Source of the DNA: Rhizophagus irregularis
Lineage: Eukaryota; Glomeromycota; Glomeromycetes; Glomerales; Glomeraceae
Length of the DNA stretch: 64,000 nt
NCBI RefSeq assembly: GCF_026210795.1
Contig: NC_089433.1
Location: 2,753,001-2,817,000 of the forward strand
Reading direction: 5' to 3'
Shown here: one piece after another, positions 24,255-36,657 of the stretch
How positions within the stretch are numbered: position 1 is the stretch's first letter
How the letters are laid out: each line of letters opens with the position of its first letter
Notes under the pieces: generated by a model
What the model saw: only the letters and a program-made list of their open reading frames with translations
The model's database searches: none
What the model was told of the DNA's origin: nothing
Program-made: the position numbers and the translations under genes

Positions 24255-24559
24255 GTATGTAAATTGGAAGGTGTACTGTTCTTGTCTAATCTAATTCAAA
24301 CAGTATTGATTCAATTCTAAGTTCAAGCTCGTGTGATTATCATTATTCAACGACAAAGCGGCGGCGATTTAGATTCTATGCGACTGCGCTATTAAATGAT
24401 TACGTTATCGGTATACAAAATCCTCAAATATAAATGTAACTTACAGGGCTTGAACCGTTTACTTCATTTTCTAGTTTCCAAGTTTTTTTCCTTTATACCA
24501 AATATTCAGGATATTAAATGAAATAGATATAAATATTTTAAATTAGTAACTGCCACAAA
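24255..24559. promoter_or_regulatory. Divergent promoter between HGH1 and BRF1
   Basis: Only 305 bp separate the two start codons. It contains a GC-richer stretch near 24,340-24,390 (tcaacgacaaagcggcggcgattt). No recognised binding site. Confidence 0.5.
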
Positions 24560-27340
24560 ATGACTTGCTCTCACTGTGGAGAAAACAGAATAGAATATGA
24601 TACTGCTGCTGGGCATGCTTTTTGCCCAAAGTGTGGTTTTGTACGTTACTTGCTAATTTTTTCTGAATTATTTGAATGTCACATAATTGACAAGTTTTGT
24701 AAATTTGTAGGTTGTCGAAGAAAGTAAGATCGTTTCCGAGGTTACTTTTGGAGAGAGCGCGTCAGGCGCTGCAATTTTACAAGGATCGTATGTTGGAGCT
24801 GACCAAAGTAAAGTCTTTACTTTTCCTTCTAAGTTGTCGCGTATAATTCTTATCATTATGTGTAAAATTCATAAAAATTGTTTATTAGGGAGAGCTAGAT
24901 CTGCTGGTCCTTATCGTAGACATTCAAGCTTGGATTCTAGAGAGCAAACTATTGCAAATGGTATATATTTATATTTCTTAAAATAAAAATTTATATGTTA
25001 ATAGTAATATGTCAAATATTTTTACAAGGACGACGGCAAATTCAAGCATTAGCTACTGCGCTAAGACTTGCGGATCATCTGATGGAAGCTGCGCAAAGAT
25101 ATTTTAATCTTGCGATTACCAACAACTTCATCCAAGGTAGAAAGACTCAACTTGTTGTCGCGGCTTGTCTCTACATCGTATGCCGTACGGAAAAGACAAG
25201 CCATATGTTGATCGATTTTTCGGACATTTTACAAGTAAATTGTATTCAGAGAAACGGTCGAAATTAAATGAATGATTTGGGTTTGTTGCCAACAAAATCA
25301 AGGTATGAGAGATTGTAAATCATATGGTTCATAGCGTGATTTACTGGCAACAAACCCAATTTTGATGTAATATAAGTATTTGGTCGCTTATGAGATTTAT
25401 TTTATTTAGGTAAATGTTTTCACTTTGGGATCAACATTTTTGAAACTAGTAAGAACACTTCACCTCGTTCTTCCGTTGGTTGATCCATCATTATATATCT
25501 CAAGATTCGCGTCCTTATTAGAATTTGGAGAGGAAACTCCAAAAGTAGTGGCTGATGCATTGCGTCTAGTGCAGAGAATGGATCGTGATTGGATGCAAAC
25601 TGGTAGAAGGCCTGCTGGTATATGTGGAGCGTGTAAGTATTAAATATTAATGCATATTGATTTTCATTACAATTTCTTAGCTTGATAATTCTTATTATAG
25701 GTTTATTAATTGCTGCTCGGATGAATAATTTTCAGAGAAGCATAAAGGAAGTTATTGCTGTTGTAAAGACAGCAGACATAACTATTAAAAAAAGGTATGT
25801 ATTTTTAAGTTATTATTACTATATTATCAATTAAATTTTCTTTTTATATTTTTTATTAGACTTGAGGAGTTCAAAGTTACCCCCACAGGTAAACTTTCTG
25901 TACAAGATTTTAGAAATTTATGGCTTGAACAACAATGCGATCCACCCGCATTTACGCGGGCACGAAAGGCGGCAAAAATTGCCAAGGACAAACGGCATGC
26001 AATGGCCATTTCTGATTCGACATTAAATGAGACTGGTGAGAATTATAATCAAATAACGACAGGTTCATCAAATGGGGAAATAATTGGTTCGAAAAGAAAG
26101 AGGGATCTTAATGATGTGGATGGGGATGAAATTCAATTAAGACAAGGAATATCTGACTTTTATGAGGATAATTCCCAAGCAAAGACTGGAGAATCACAAA
26201 ATGATGAAATAGCAGGTAAAAAAAGAAAGAGAAATCTCACTGAAGCAGACAAAGAAGGACCTTCAGCGCGTATAGACAAAGGCAAACAGCCGATGTGTGA
26301 TTTTGAAGCAGAAGTAGACCGTGTATTAGAGGAAGAAGTGAACTCGTTCCTAGGTGACAAATATTTGTTGAAAGTTAGCACCGATTTGGAAGGTGAAAAT
26401 AAAATTTTGTACCATTTGACTATATTTGTCGTTGTTCCTAAATCTTTTTTTTTTTTGGGTCCATTTAGAAAGAGCTCTCCAAAGTGCAAATTCGGATAGC
26501 GAAGATAGTAAATCTGACGCCGATCAGAACGAAGAGCTAGGGTCTGATCTTGATGAAGATGATGAAGTAAAAAACGCCATTTTAACTGAGGACGAAGTCA
26601 AACTTAAAACTCAAGTTTGGATGGAGCTAAATGGGGATTATTTGAGGGAGATGGAGGGTAAATATATTTTTAGTATTAAAACTTAAATTTTAAACATTAA
26701 CGATGATTCTATACAAAAATAGAAAAAAGAAAACAGCAAGAAATCGATCGGCAAAATGGGATTGGAGTTCGTAGAGTAAGTAATGATTTAATAATTGAAA
26801 CTTACCGACTGTTTAAAATATTATAACGTATATTATATTAAATTTTTTTAATAGCATAAGCGGCCAAGAAAAGGCAGAAATGCTGATCAGATGGTTGCGA
26901 GTACACCAGCAGAAGCCGCAAGGAAACTTTTTGAAGAGAGAAATCTATCAAAGAAAATTAACTTTAAGGTGCTGGATAATCTCTTGGAAAACTTAACAGA
27001 AAGCATTCCCAACACTCCAACATCATGGCGAGATTATGATCCCACAAGCATAAGTGGCTCAGGAATTGCACGTAGCGGGACTCCAGTAAGCAATAATAGG
27101 TGGTCTGACGAGGAAGATTATGATTGGAACCATCAATCTTTAAAGCTAAACAATAAGGATTCGTTAAATAGCACTGCAACTACTCCTGGACTGACGGAAG
27201 ACGGTGATGATTATGTCGAATATGATAATAATGATATATATGGTAGCGAATCATATGAAAAATATGAAAATGACGATCATAATTATGATAATGAATATGA
27301 AGGGGATCCCTATGATGAATCCAATGAGGATGACTATTGA
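24560..27340 (+). CDS. BRF1: TFIIIB subunit BRF1 (TFIIB-related factor)
   Basis: Recruits RNA polymerase III together with TBP and BDP1. Ten exons in frame (24560-24640, 24711-24807, 24889-24960, 25029-25234, 25410-25632, 25701-25794, 25860-26392, 26469-26657, 26723-26775, 26855-27340) give 677 residues. Zinc ribbon at the N-terminus: CSHCGE...FCPKCGFV, followed by SEVTFGE. First cyclin fold: [40 protein letters not shown]. Second: [34 protein letters not shown]. After an acidic linker comes the BRF1-specific TBP-binding homology block, [20 protein letters not shown], near residue 540. The tail is rich in Asp/Asn/Tyr. Low doubt. Confidence 0.97.
25277..25359. repeat. Perfect 15 bp inverted repeat inside a BRF1 intron
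   Basis: TTGGGTTTGTTGCCA (25277-25291) and its exact complement (25345-25359) with a 53 nt spacer, inside the intron 25235-25409. Could be a tiny foldback insertion or an RNA hairpin. Confidence 0.7.
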
Positions 27341-29285
27341 AGATGTTATATTGGATATGTGATGAACAATTGGTTTTTTATTTTGAAGTTTATTGTTTTA
27401 TTTATTACAAGTTGTCTAAAATTTTAATATACTTATTAGAAATTTCTAAATATCTTGTATTTATCATGTAATATTATACCTACCCTCCGGCTCAACTCAA
27501 AGTTCTTTACATATAAATTGGTGCCATGTTGAGTTTCAATCAAATATGAAATTCTTAGAAAGTAACATTGGCAAAATGTAGTTAATCTATGGGTACACAA
27601 TTATTCTTGAGTGATTACATTATTAGTTAATTGAATTCTATTCAGGGATGAATTTCTGGAATATATTTTATAATACAATCACTATAATGTATCCTTCAGC
27701 TTCTTGTTATATATCAAAATACTGTTTCTCGCAACTTCAAGTCACAAGAGAGATGGATTTAAGTTCAAAACACATTTCTATTTGCATAATTTGTCAACAA
27801 ATACTTTAAATTCAACATTTTCATTGGAATTATCCATCTCGATTAATATCCTATATTTTGAATATAGCATCAAATTTACCTCCTCCTTTTTATTAAGATT
27901 AAAAGAATTTAACCTGTTTTATTAACTCAAATGAAATAGTACCTTTTTTTACTTTATTACCTAAAATCTGCTCAAGAATTATTAACATATATGACAAGGA
28001 ATTCATCCGGAAGGTAGAATTATTTACATCTGGAAGTTTCCATATATAATCTGTCTTTTTATATGATTTAGAAATTAAACATATAAATAATAATATACAG
28101 TATAATTTATATAAGTAACAGCAATTCTTAGAAATTGCTATAACACCTAATATTATCTCAAGGCTTTATATTTATTCTCATATGAAAATATATATCGTTT
28201 TATTTTACTGTTTAATTATATAGCTAAATGATTATTATATATTATTTTCTCTAATATAATCCTTTAAATATGTATTTATACTGTTTATAATTAATGAAAA
28301 TATATATGTTGTAGTAAGATACAATTTTTTCAATTCAAGATGAAAAATTTGACTTTCATGAAATATCATAATATTAATTAAAGATCTAATATAAGATCTA
28401 TATTTTAAAAATATAGTTAAAAAATTTAAAATAAATTAAATATTTATGAAGATTATATTAAAAATTGCCAAAATCATTACAATATATAATTAAAATTACC
28501 TATTAGTAAAAAGACGATTTTATTTATTAATATTATTTATTAATATATCTCAATATATGAAGTAATAGATAGAGTCTAACTGTCTAAATGATTCCTTTAT
28601 TTTATATACTATTTTTATTTATAGATTACATCTAATGATTACTTAAATGTTTATTAATAAATTTAAGTTTAGTATTATGATTTTAGCTAGAAAGTAATGA
28701 CTTTATAATTATGACGACATGCGTACAGCTCGTGACGATGTCCAATAATAATGGCATTTCGGACTTAATAACGGTTTCGTTCATCCGTTGACTAGTACAA
28801 AACCCTTTAATCATTAATCTAATAAATTTATCAATACTTCAATTTTTCTAATATGACGGAATTGAAGGACTATCTTTGAGAATATGGTATATAAATCCTT
28901 AATAATGATAGAAATTTTAGAAAGGTCAATGAGAAGAATACTGATAATGATTTAATTGAAGAAACTTAATCAAATTATTACGTATCCTAAAAATTTTTCT
29001 ACGACGATTAAAAAGTGGTCTCATGTATTTTATAGTCAAATGTTTTAATTCTTTGAAATTTGTCCTTTCCTAGTTTCAATATCTAATGAACAAGCTTATT
29101 TATATAGGAAAAATATATGTCTGGTGATGTCAAACAGATGACCTGAGCAAAAAGCAAAAAAGCAAAAAGAAAAATATTTACATCGTATAGTATAATCATG
29201 TAAGAGGAGGAGAATGAATTTAATATGACATTACATAAACAATAAAAACTTCATTAATATATTAATTTTTGTCAACTGAATTTTT
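27341..29285. other. AT-rich intergenic region, no gene seen
   Basis: 1.9 kb between the 3' ends of BRF1 and TOM22. No open frame above 75 codons with coding character. (TA)-rich. Presumably two 3' UTRs and spacer. Confidence 0.5.
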
Positions 29286-29872
29286 TTAAAATCCTGGTGG
29301 AATTAAAGCTCCTCGGGATTGATGTTGTCCTGGTGGCATAGGTTGTTGTCCAGGCTGTCCAGGTTGTCCGTATGGATTACCTCCTTGACCCATCTGTGAG
29401 TTTAGATTCTAATTAGAATTGAAATTTTAAAAAATCACCAATAATATAAATTACCAATTGATCATTTTCCATCTGACTATAAGCTTGATCAAACGCATGC
29501 TCTCTCTCGATTTCATAAGCCAATGGCATAAATATGAGTAAAGCTGAAGTGGTCAATATCCAAGCTCCATTTCCTATAAGCCGAGCGCTTCTCACGCCGA
29601 GGCTCATAATAGTTGATATTTTGTTTGATATAGACTCACGAGTATCCTCTGGTATAATATCACGTAATGCAAGAACTCTCTCTAAAATTGATTCCTCGAG
29701 ATCTTCAGAATCTGAATCATCAGTTGAATAATTTGAGTCGTTATCGGAAGGTTCTCCGTCAGAGAAGTCTTCATGACCTTCTATTACCTAATTTGCAAAG
29801 GAGCAATACTTAATTAAAGAATTTATGTTTAATACCATGAAGTCTGATGTATACCTCTTCAAGTTTGACCAT
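29286..29872 (-). CDS. TOM22: Mitochondrial import receptor subunit TOM22
   Basis: Central receptor and organiser of the TOM complex, tail-anchored in the outer membrane. Three exons (29872-29855, 29787-29455, 29393-29286) give 152 residues. MVKLEEVIEGHEDF is the standard start. An acidic cytosolic domain (DSDSEDLEESILERVLALRDIIPEDTRESI, shown here as fragments) precedes the conserved membrane helix GAWILTTSALLIFMPLAYEI. A Gly/Pro/Gln-rich intermembrane-space tail (GQPGQPGQQPMPPG) follows. Length matches fungal Tom22 (about 150). The helix carries the expected proline. Diverges from the MCMDC2-like gene. Confidence 0.95.
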
Positions 29873-29966
29873 TATCAAACTATTCAGACAAAAAATATAA
29901 GAATGAAGAGTTATATAATGTGTAAGATTCCGTAAACCAGGTCCATATTATTCTGCTGATATTCAC

Positions 29967-30053
29967 CTGATATACTTGATGTGCGTGCTGATCGATCATA
30001 TATTCTGGTGCAATGACGCGTCCAACTCTATCTTTTAACCGATATAATGCATT
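29967..30053 (-). other. Orphan exon-like open segment
   Basis: 87 nt with AG immediately before and GT immediately after on the minus strand, phase 0 and 29 codons open (NALYRLKDRVGRVIAPEYMI then DQHAHQVYQ). The composition looks like real protein. It cannot be spliced in frame to TOM22 (joining to the next acceptor hits a stop), and no upstream start exon is obvious. If read on without splicing it stays open to about 29884. Protein unrecognised. Confidence 0.3.
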
Positions 30054-30208
30054 CTAATAATTTCCAAAGTATAATTTCTTTAAGGGAGAGGTTTATGTCT
30101 AAAAAGTCTAAGTTTAGAAATTCTGGAAATGCGCCATGTATTGTAAGGCGATATGAATTAGTTGGTTATATTTCTTCGTTATTTTTCACGATAAACTAAT
30201 GAGCAATT

Positions 30209-33200
30209 GTGTTCAAATATAAGAAACAAGAAAAAAATCGGGTGGAAAATAGCTCGCTGACAAATGCTATTATACCCACTGAAACTACAAAAATTTCCGG
30301 TGACACATTCCCCCCGACCCCAACTTCGTTAAAATCGTGTAATAATTTATTACAATTTACGTCTGGTGATATGACTCCGAACTCAATATCAGATGATACG
30401 ATATCAGATATCTTTAAGGAACGTAATAAATTAATCAAAAATTCTCCTTTACAAGCATTTTCCACGCGTCGATTAAATACACTACTAGATACAACAGAAA
30501 CGCCATTTACTAATTCGATCCAGACAGATCAAGAGGCTAATGTAATACAGATTGAAGCAGATAAGATTGACGAAGAAATCACACCGGCAGCGTATCCTAC
30601 TAGCTCGAGGCAAGAGGATGAAAAGAATGAAAGATCAAAAGAATTTAGAGAACAGTATTCTTTGCAAAAATCGATCACTAATAATGTTAACAAAAGAAAA
30701 CGAAGCAACAGTCATGATAATGTAATATTCATGAATTATATAACCCTGAAATATTTGTCAAATGATTAATTAATAAAAAATGTTTATAGGTGAATGAAGT
30801 ATCCAAGACTTCCAAAATCCATCCAGTTGATAAACATTTATTGGCCGAACCAGAGTATATGGATAAATTAAAACCAATTATACTTTGTACGTTGAATCAG
30901 GTTAATGAAATATAACGATATTGCGTAACATTAGTTAATAGATTTCGATTGTCATAGTTTTGAGAAGATATCATATGAAAGCTATTCATGAAGCCAAAGC
31001 ACGTTCCCAAACTATCAAGTCTCAAGTATATAATTTTTATCATATCTTATTTTTAATCACAAACACAATTAACAGATTTTATTCATATACAGTTGAAATC
31101 AAACATTAATCGATACGACATTGTCCTAGAGATTGATCCAGTGATTTTGTTGGAATTGGATCGTAAATGCACTCACTATATTATTAGTTTATTTATTTAA
31201 TAATAGATTATCTTTGTAACTTTCCATTTCTTTAGCAATCCTTGGATATCGCCTTCTTAATAATTTTATCGTTACACACCTAGACGAGGACTTGACTGAG
31301 GCTTGTCTTTTTATTCTACAGTCGACATTTGGACATGATGAAATACTTATGGCTGAGCAAGTTCGAAGTAAAGTTCGATTAGAATACCTCCCAGAATTAC
31401 CAGAGTAATTGCATCTTTTATAACATTGGCTTTGCTTAGCTATTGTCTATAAATTTACTTAATTTCCCAATTATTTTTATTTTTTCTCTTTGTTTTTCCT
31501 TTTATAAGATATCGAATGGATAAATATTTGATGGCATTTCATAAAACGCGTCACAATAAGGATCCATTATTTGCTATATTGAGAGGGATTGTAGAATGTG
31601 TATGGATGCCGACTTTCGTGACGTAAGTGCAAAAGACGTAATATATATCATATACTTTAGGATTAGTTAATCATTATTTCGTGTTAAATTGTTTCAGCTT
31701 CAGTCGTACTTTTATTTGTGATAATCCTAAATGTCGCAATAAGAGTTACCTTCACGTAATCCCTAGTGCTCGAACAAATCGCGTAATTAAGCGTACAGAA
31801 GACAAGGAATATTTAAATACAAGTACCAGGTATTATTATTAAGTAGTATTGAATAATTGATTTTTTTTTATTTAACTAAAACTTTTTGAATTTCGTAGTG
31901 CGACATTACACAATATTGATTTATATTGTAGCCATTGTGAACAAGAGATGAAAGAAATGGTGGTTGATAGGATTTATACAAGTGTGTAAATTGTGGTGAT
32001 TGGATTTACTTTATTTTCAAACCATTTTTTAAATTTCTAATTTCAAATTAGCTCGTCAACGTATTCGTTTGTCGTGTGTGGATGAAGATGAAAATGATGG
32101 TTCATTCACTAATACATTACATGCATTTGTTGAGGGTGAGACAAGAACAAGTTGAAGTATCGTAAATAATAAATATTTAATCTTAATAATAATTTATTAA
32201 TTCAATCAGATGAGCTGACAAGCAAGGTTGAAATTGGTCAAATTATTGAAGTTATTGGACTTGTAGGAAGACATTTTCCTACAATGGATGGTAAAGCGTG
32301 ATTACAATTTTTTTTCACCAGTTCTTTCGAAATATATGTTTTTTCCTGACATTTGTTCATTTGGAAAGATGGAAAATATTGCGCTAGATCCTGGTATGAT
32401 AACGGTTTACACATTGAGGTAAAAAATTTCCCGATCTTTATTTTTCTTAAACATAAGCTAACTGTAATCTATTGTTCTAATAGGTTAATAATATTAAACG
32501 AGTAACTTTGGTAACTTTTTTATTATAAAAAAAAAATTTTTATTTCGATCGAATATTGGTTTATTTACTTTTAAGCGTTTCATATTATAGAACGAAGAAA
32601 GAAATGCAGAGAGGTTTTCGCTTAGTGACGAACATCGTTCATATGTTTTGCCAGATGTTATAGTTAGTCTTCAAAAGGGTAAGATATTAATAGGATTGCA
32701 ATGAAGTTAAAATATATATTAATTATACTTCTCTAATATTAGCAAATTTATCAGCGTGGGCGTTCACTCAACGGCTTGTAGACATATTTTGTGGTAGATT
32801 ATACTGTCTTTATTTAAACGGAAAGCGTATTAGTTGAACAAACTGACGTATTATTTTTTTAGATGACATTTCTCCTCGGCCTACGTGTAGAAAAATCAAG
32901 TTATTTATGTTACTAAGGTTGAGAATACGCAAAATTACATTATATCCGATTCTTGCAAATTTTAATTAAGGTTATAGTCTAGTCGCGCTTTCTGAACAAC
33001 AGTCAAAGAAACAAGGAATTTCACCCAGCGTTCATCTCATGATTTTGAGTGATGGACAGAATCCTATCGTACCACGAATGATTAGACGAGTATCAGAATT
33101 AAAAAGGTTCCTAAATAAAACGCTTAGAATATGAGTATTTCTTTGCATATTTTTAAATATTTTTTTTTTAGATATGAGGAATGGACTCATGGTTTAGATA

Positions 33201-34993
33201 AAAAGAAACAACCTCTTTTTGTCATACAAGATGGTCAAAATATAGGGAAAGAATCTTTCTTTGAATGTATGATATTATATTTTTCATATGTTTTCTTTTT
33301 ATCTTATTTTTATTATAAATAACCTTATTTTCCTCTTAGCTACAATTCTCGCAAGATCAAGAGATGGTACGCTTTTGGTTAATTTGGACACTTTGAGTAA
33401 AAAAGATGTCGAGTCATTAAGACTAGGTTGTAGATTTTAATCTAGGTGGCTTGACTATTATTCTTCCTTTAACTTATTGTGTCTTTTGTGATTGTAACTT
33501 AGTTATGAATAAAAGCTCAAAGTTATCGGTGCAAAATCGTCATCATCGAATTGGAATCAATTTGAATACTTGTTGCTGGGGATGGTCTGTCGCGAAATCT
33601 TCTAGCAAAAGAATGAATAGTAACAAAGGGGGATCTTCAGATGACGAAGGAATTGATGTAAGTTTGTAAGTTAGAAATTAGAATTTTTTTTATATTTATT
33701 ACTAACATAAACAATTTTTACTTAGAGAATATGTAACGATACTCTTAAACCAATAATTGAGTAAGTGAGAGATATACTATAATAATGACTATCTTTTCGG
33801 AACCTTTTTAAAAACTCTCTTGATACGTCACAGCACATTTGACCTTGTTATTCATCTCAATGAATCAATTGATTCAGAATCAAGTGAACTTCTTGTAGAT
33901 CATTTGCTTGAACAAGCCACTGTAAGTTTGGAAGAAAAGAACCATAAAGAAAAGTTGTCTACACTGGCATTTGTAGAGTTCAAGCAGGTATGGAAGAAAA
34001 TAATATAACAAAACTCAAACAAATGACTGAGTGCATTCTTTACTTTCCTTATATAGTTCATTGCAGTGGCTAGCAACACTGAAGTCAAGTAAGTAGTATC
34101 TTAATTTATCAAATGAATTTCGGTTTAATCAATGTTTTGTATTAAACTAGATTATCAACGGAATGTAAGGATATCTTACGTAAATATTTCTTAACATGTC
34201 GTAAACTCAAAGGAGCAAGTCAAGGATTCGCATCTTCAACTTCTTTACTTGAGGTAATTATTGATGAATTAATTTTAGTAGTAAAGTCATGAATTTGAAG
34301 ATAAACATCGGATTTTATTTATAAATAGTCCCTATTACGAATAGCGTGCTGTCACGCCAAGGTAATATACAGTTCATCTATACATATATAATAATATCTA
34401 TAACTCATCTAAATTTATTTCTAATCTACTAAAACGGTATGCAAAGTTGTGTCTTCGTAGTGTTGGAAGCGTAGATGATGCATTAGTTAGTATATTAGTG
34501 ATTGAGGAAACTTTAGTGGCAAAATACGGATCATCGGCTTCTGTGCTTGGATTTGTCCCATTACCAGATGATCAAGAGAATATACATAAATTATATGCAA
34601 GTGACATTGAGCCTACGTTCCCTGATAATGAATCTACTTCTACTGATTATAGTAGCATGGATCAATCCCATCAAACGAATATCAATGTGGTATGTATAAA
34701 TTAGACGTCAAAGATATCGTAGGCACCATAATTGGACTATTGGAGGATTACAATAACTGTGTATTATTTTATTCATTTATTTTTATTCATTTAAGTTGGG
34801 TGAACCCAATAATTTAAGTCTTGAAGAGAGAATGTTTTGTACATTAGTACAAAATATATCGAAAACAGACGATGTTGAAATGGCAAAAATGTATCAACAT
34901 TTAACACGCATTTTGCATTCATTTGGTGACGGATGTGGAGATAACCATAGGGAATTAGCATGGGACCAATTAGAATTGAAATTGAATGAATAG
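30209..34993 (+). CDS. MCMDC2: MCMDC2-like protein (divergent MCM-domain meiotic protein)
   Basis: Family members promote meiotic recombination (MEI-217/218 in flies, MCMDC2 in mammals). About twenty short exons. A disordered N-terminus (to about 30730) precedes the MCM N-terminal region (SNINRYDIVLEIDPVILLEL), then an MCM-type zinc ribbon (CDNPKC near 31720, CSHC near 31935). OB-domain text follows (EIGQIIEVIGLVGRHFPTMD), then CRKIKLFMLLSYSLVAL and LMILSDGQNPIVPRMIRRV. The C-terminal helical domain matches MCMDC2: LRIACCHAKLCLRSVGSVDDAL, ILVIEETLVAKYGSSASVLGF (quoted in parts). I see no Walker A where a helicase would have one. Start unresolved: the open frame begins with GTG at 30209 and its first ATG is at 30371, so a short upstream exon may be missing. 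Confidence 0.82.
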
Positions 34994-35082
34994 CTTTGAT
35001 TTAATCTAATATAGTCACCTAATAAATATATCCTTATTAGTTTAAGATTGTTGGTTATTAATAAAAAGAACGCAAAAATAAG

Positions 35083-35090
35083 TCACGTGA
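35083..35090. promoter_or_regulatory. Palindromic E-box TCACGTGA upstream of ITPA
   Basis: Lies 47-54 bases before the ITPA start codon, in the 143 bp gap after the MCMDC2-like gene. TCACGTGA is the classic bHLH-type (Cbf1-like) site; no factor is shown here. Confidence 0.5.
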
Positions 35091-35136
35091 GCATATAAAG
35101 GACTGATTATCAAACAAGATACTTTCAATTTTCGTT

Positions 35137-36053
35137 ATGTCTTCAAATGAACTAGGTAAAATACTTGTAAATTATTTTCTATAAAAATGTAACGCGGCTC
35201 AGTTTTCTACAGTTTTTGTCACAGGTAATAAAAAGAAACTCGAAGAAGTTCAAGCTATTCTAGGCCCGAGTATTAATCTAGTAAATTATAAACTTGACTG
35301 TATGTACAACGTATAATAATACTTGAAAAAAAAATCCCCTTTATTAACGCGAAATTATCATTTACTATGAAACAGTAACGGAAATTCAAGGAACAGCGCA
35401 AGAAATCTCAGCTGACAAGTGTCGTAGAGCTTCAGTTGAAGTGCGTTATATATCTGTTATAAATTAGTTTCTTGTATTTATTCTAACGTTTCTTGTGCAT
35501 AGTTGAATGGACCTGTAATAACAGAAGATACGTGCCTTTGTTTCAATGCATTGGAAGGTTTACCTGGTCCATACATGTATGTCTTTGTTACAATAATTTC
35601 GTTTATAATTTTAGTGTTTTTTTTCTTTTTATAATAATTCTAAATTTTATTTTATTAAAATAGAAAATGGTTCTTGGATAAATTGGGACACGATGGATTA
35701 TATAAAATACTGGCAGGATTTGAAGATAAATCTGCATATGCAATATGTACATTTGCTTATTCTTCAGGACCCGATGCTGAACCTATATTATTCGAGGGTC
35801 GTACTGACGTGAGTTTAAAATATTTTCAGTTATAGATTATATAATTTATATAATTTAGTAATCTTCATTTTACTTATAGGGTAAAATTGTACCAGCGCGT
35901 GGACCTAAAAATTTCGGATGGGATCCCATTTTTCAACCTGACGGATTTGATCAAACGTATGATGAAATGCCAAAGAGTGTCAAAAATACAATATCTCATA
36001 GGTATAAAGCGTTAAAAAAATTAAAAGAATTTCTTGCTTCTCAAAATACTTGA
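35137..36053 (+). CDS. ITPA: Inosine triphosphate pyrophosphatase (HAM1/ITPA)
   Basis: Hydrolyses ITP, dITP and XTP to monophosphates plus pyrophosphate, keeping deaminated purines out of nucleic acids. Six exons (35137-35155, 35213-35299, 35376-35440, 35503-35576, 35664-35808, 35880-36053) give 187 residues, the normal size. The tiny first exon encodes MSSNEL and joins to [18 protein letters not shown], the nucleotide-binding start of the family. Further blocks: [79 protein letters not shown] and the C-terminal [14 protein letters not shown]. It converges with the next gene, 25 bases between stop codons. Confidence 0.97.
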
Positions 36054-36078
36054 CTGAAAAATAAACAATATAATGTAA

Positions 36079-36657
36079 TCAAACATCATAGCCAATACAA
36101 CTTCTAATGTTTTTTGCAAGCTGATATATAAAAAGCCCCACAGACTTTCTTCCAAAATAAGAATAAACCCATCCCACGCATGGCAAAGTTTCCACTAAAT
36201 CCTTTATACTCCAAATATCTTCATGTCTAACAATCTTATTTTGTCCGTTAAATTCCCATTTCGTGATTGTTCTTAATTCAATTTCTTGACGAAATAATAT
36301 TGGTTTCAAAGGTAGACGATATTTAATGAGTGCATCGACACTAACAATGTGGTGATTTCCAGCTATCATTGAATCAGTTATCGAATATATTTCTGCAGTA
36401 ACGGAGATGAATATAGTGGCCGTGAAAAAAAATTGGCGGATTATTTCGTCTTGGCCTTTTACAAAAATGATTGGTTCCTCCAAAACTACAAAAAAAAACC
36501 TTGAGAAAAACGCGAGAAAATTATCATGCAACAAATTTATTAACTCACCAGCATTAGTGTCGTAATATGTTCTAATTATATTCTGTTGTTCATCTTTTCT
36601 CTTTGAATACAATATCGCGTGAACTTCTCTTGCTATATCTTTTAAGTCTTCACTCAT
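36079..36657 (-). CDS. NTF2-like (SnoaL/SigF-type) fold protein, function unknown
   Basis: Two exons (36657-36549, 36485-36079) give 171 residues. The helix-rich start MSEDLKDIAREVHAILYS, the core RTYYDTNAV...EPIIFVKGQDEI and the strand-rich end (RQEIELRTITKWEFNGQNKI, RHEDIWSIKDL) fit a cone-shaped NTF2-like fold of the kind annotated in fungi as SigF-like NTF2 family. The C-terminus is Gly/aromatic (GWVYSYFGRKSVGLFIYQLA) and may contact membrane. The intron is 63 nt with no stop, so retention would insert 21 residues. No catalytic residues can be named. Divergent upstream region contains an E-box at 36993. Confidence 0.7.
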   Translation of the reverse strand: MSEDLKDIAREVHAILYSKRKDEQQNIIRTYYDTNAGELINLLHDNFLAFFSRFFFVVLEEPIIFVKGQDEIIRQFFFTATIFISVTAEIYSITDSMIAGNHHIVSVDALIKYRLPLKPILFRQEIELRTITKWEFNGQNKIVRHEDIWSIKDLVETLPCVGWVYSYFGRKSVGLFIYQLAKNIRSCIGYDV

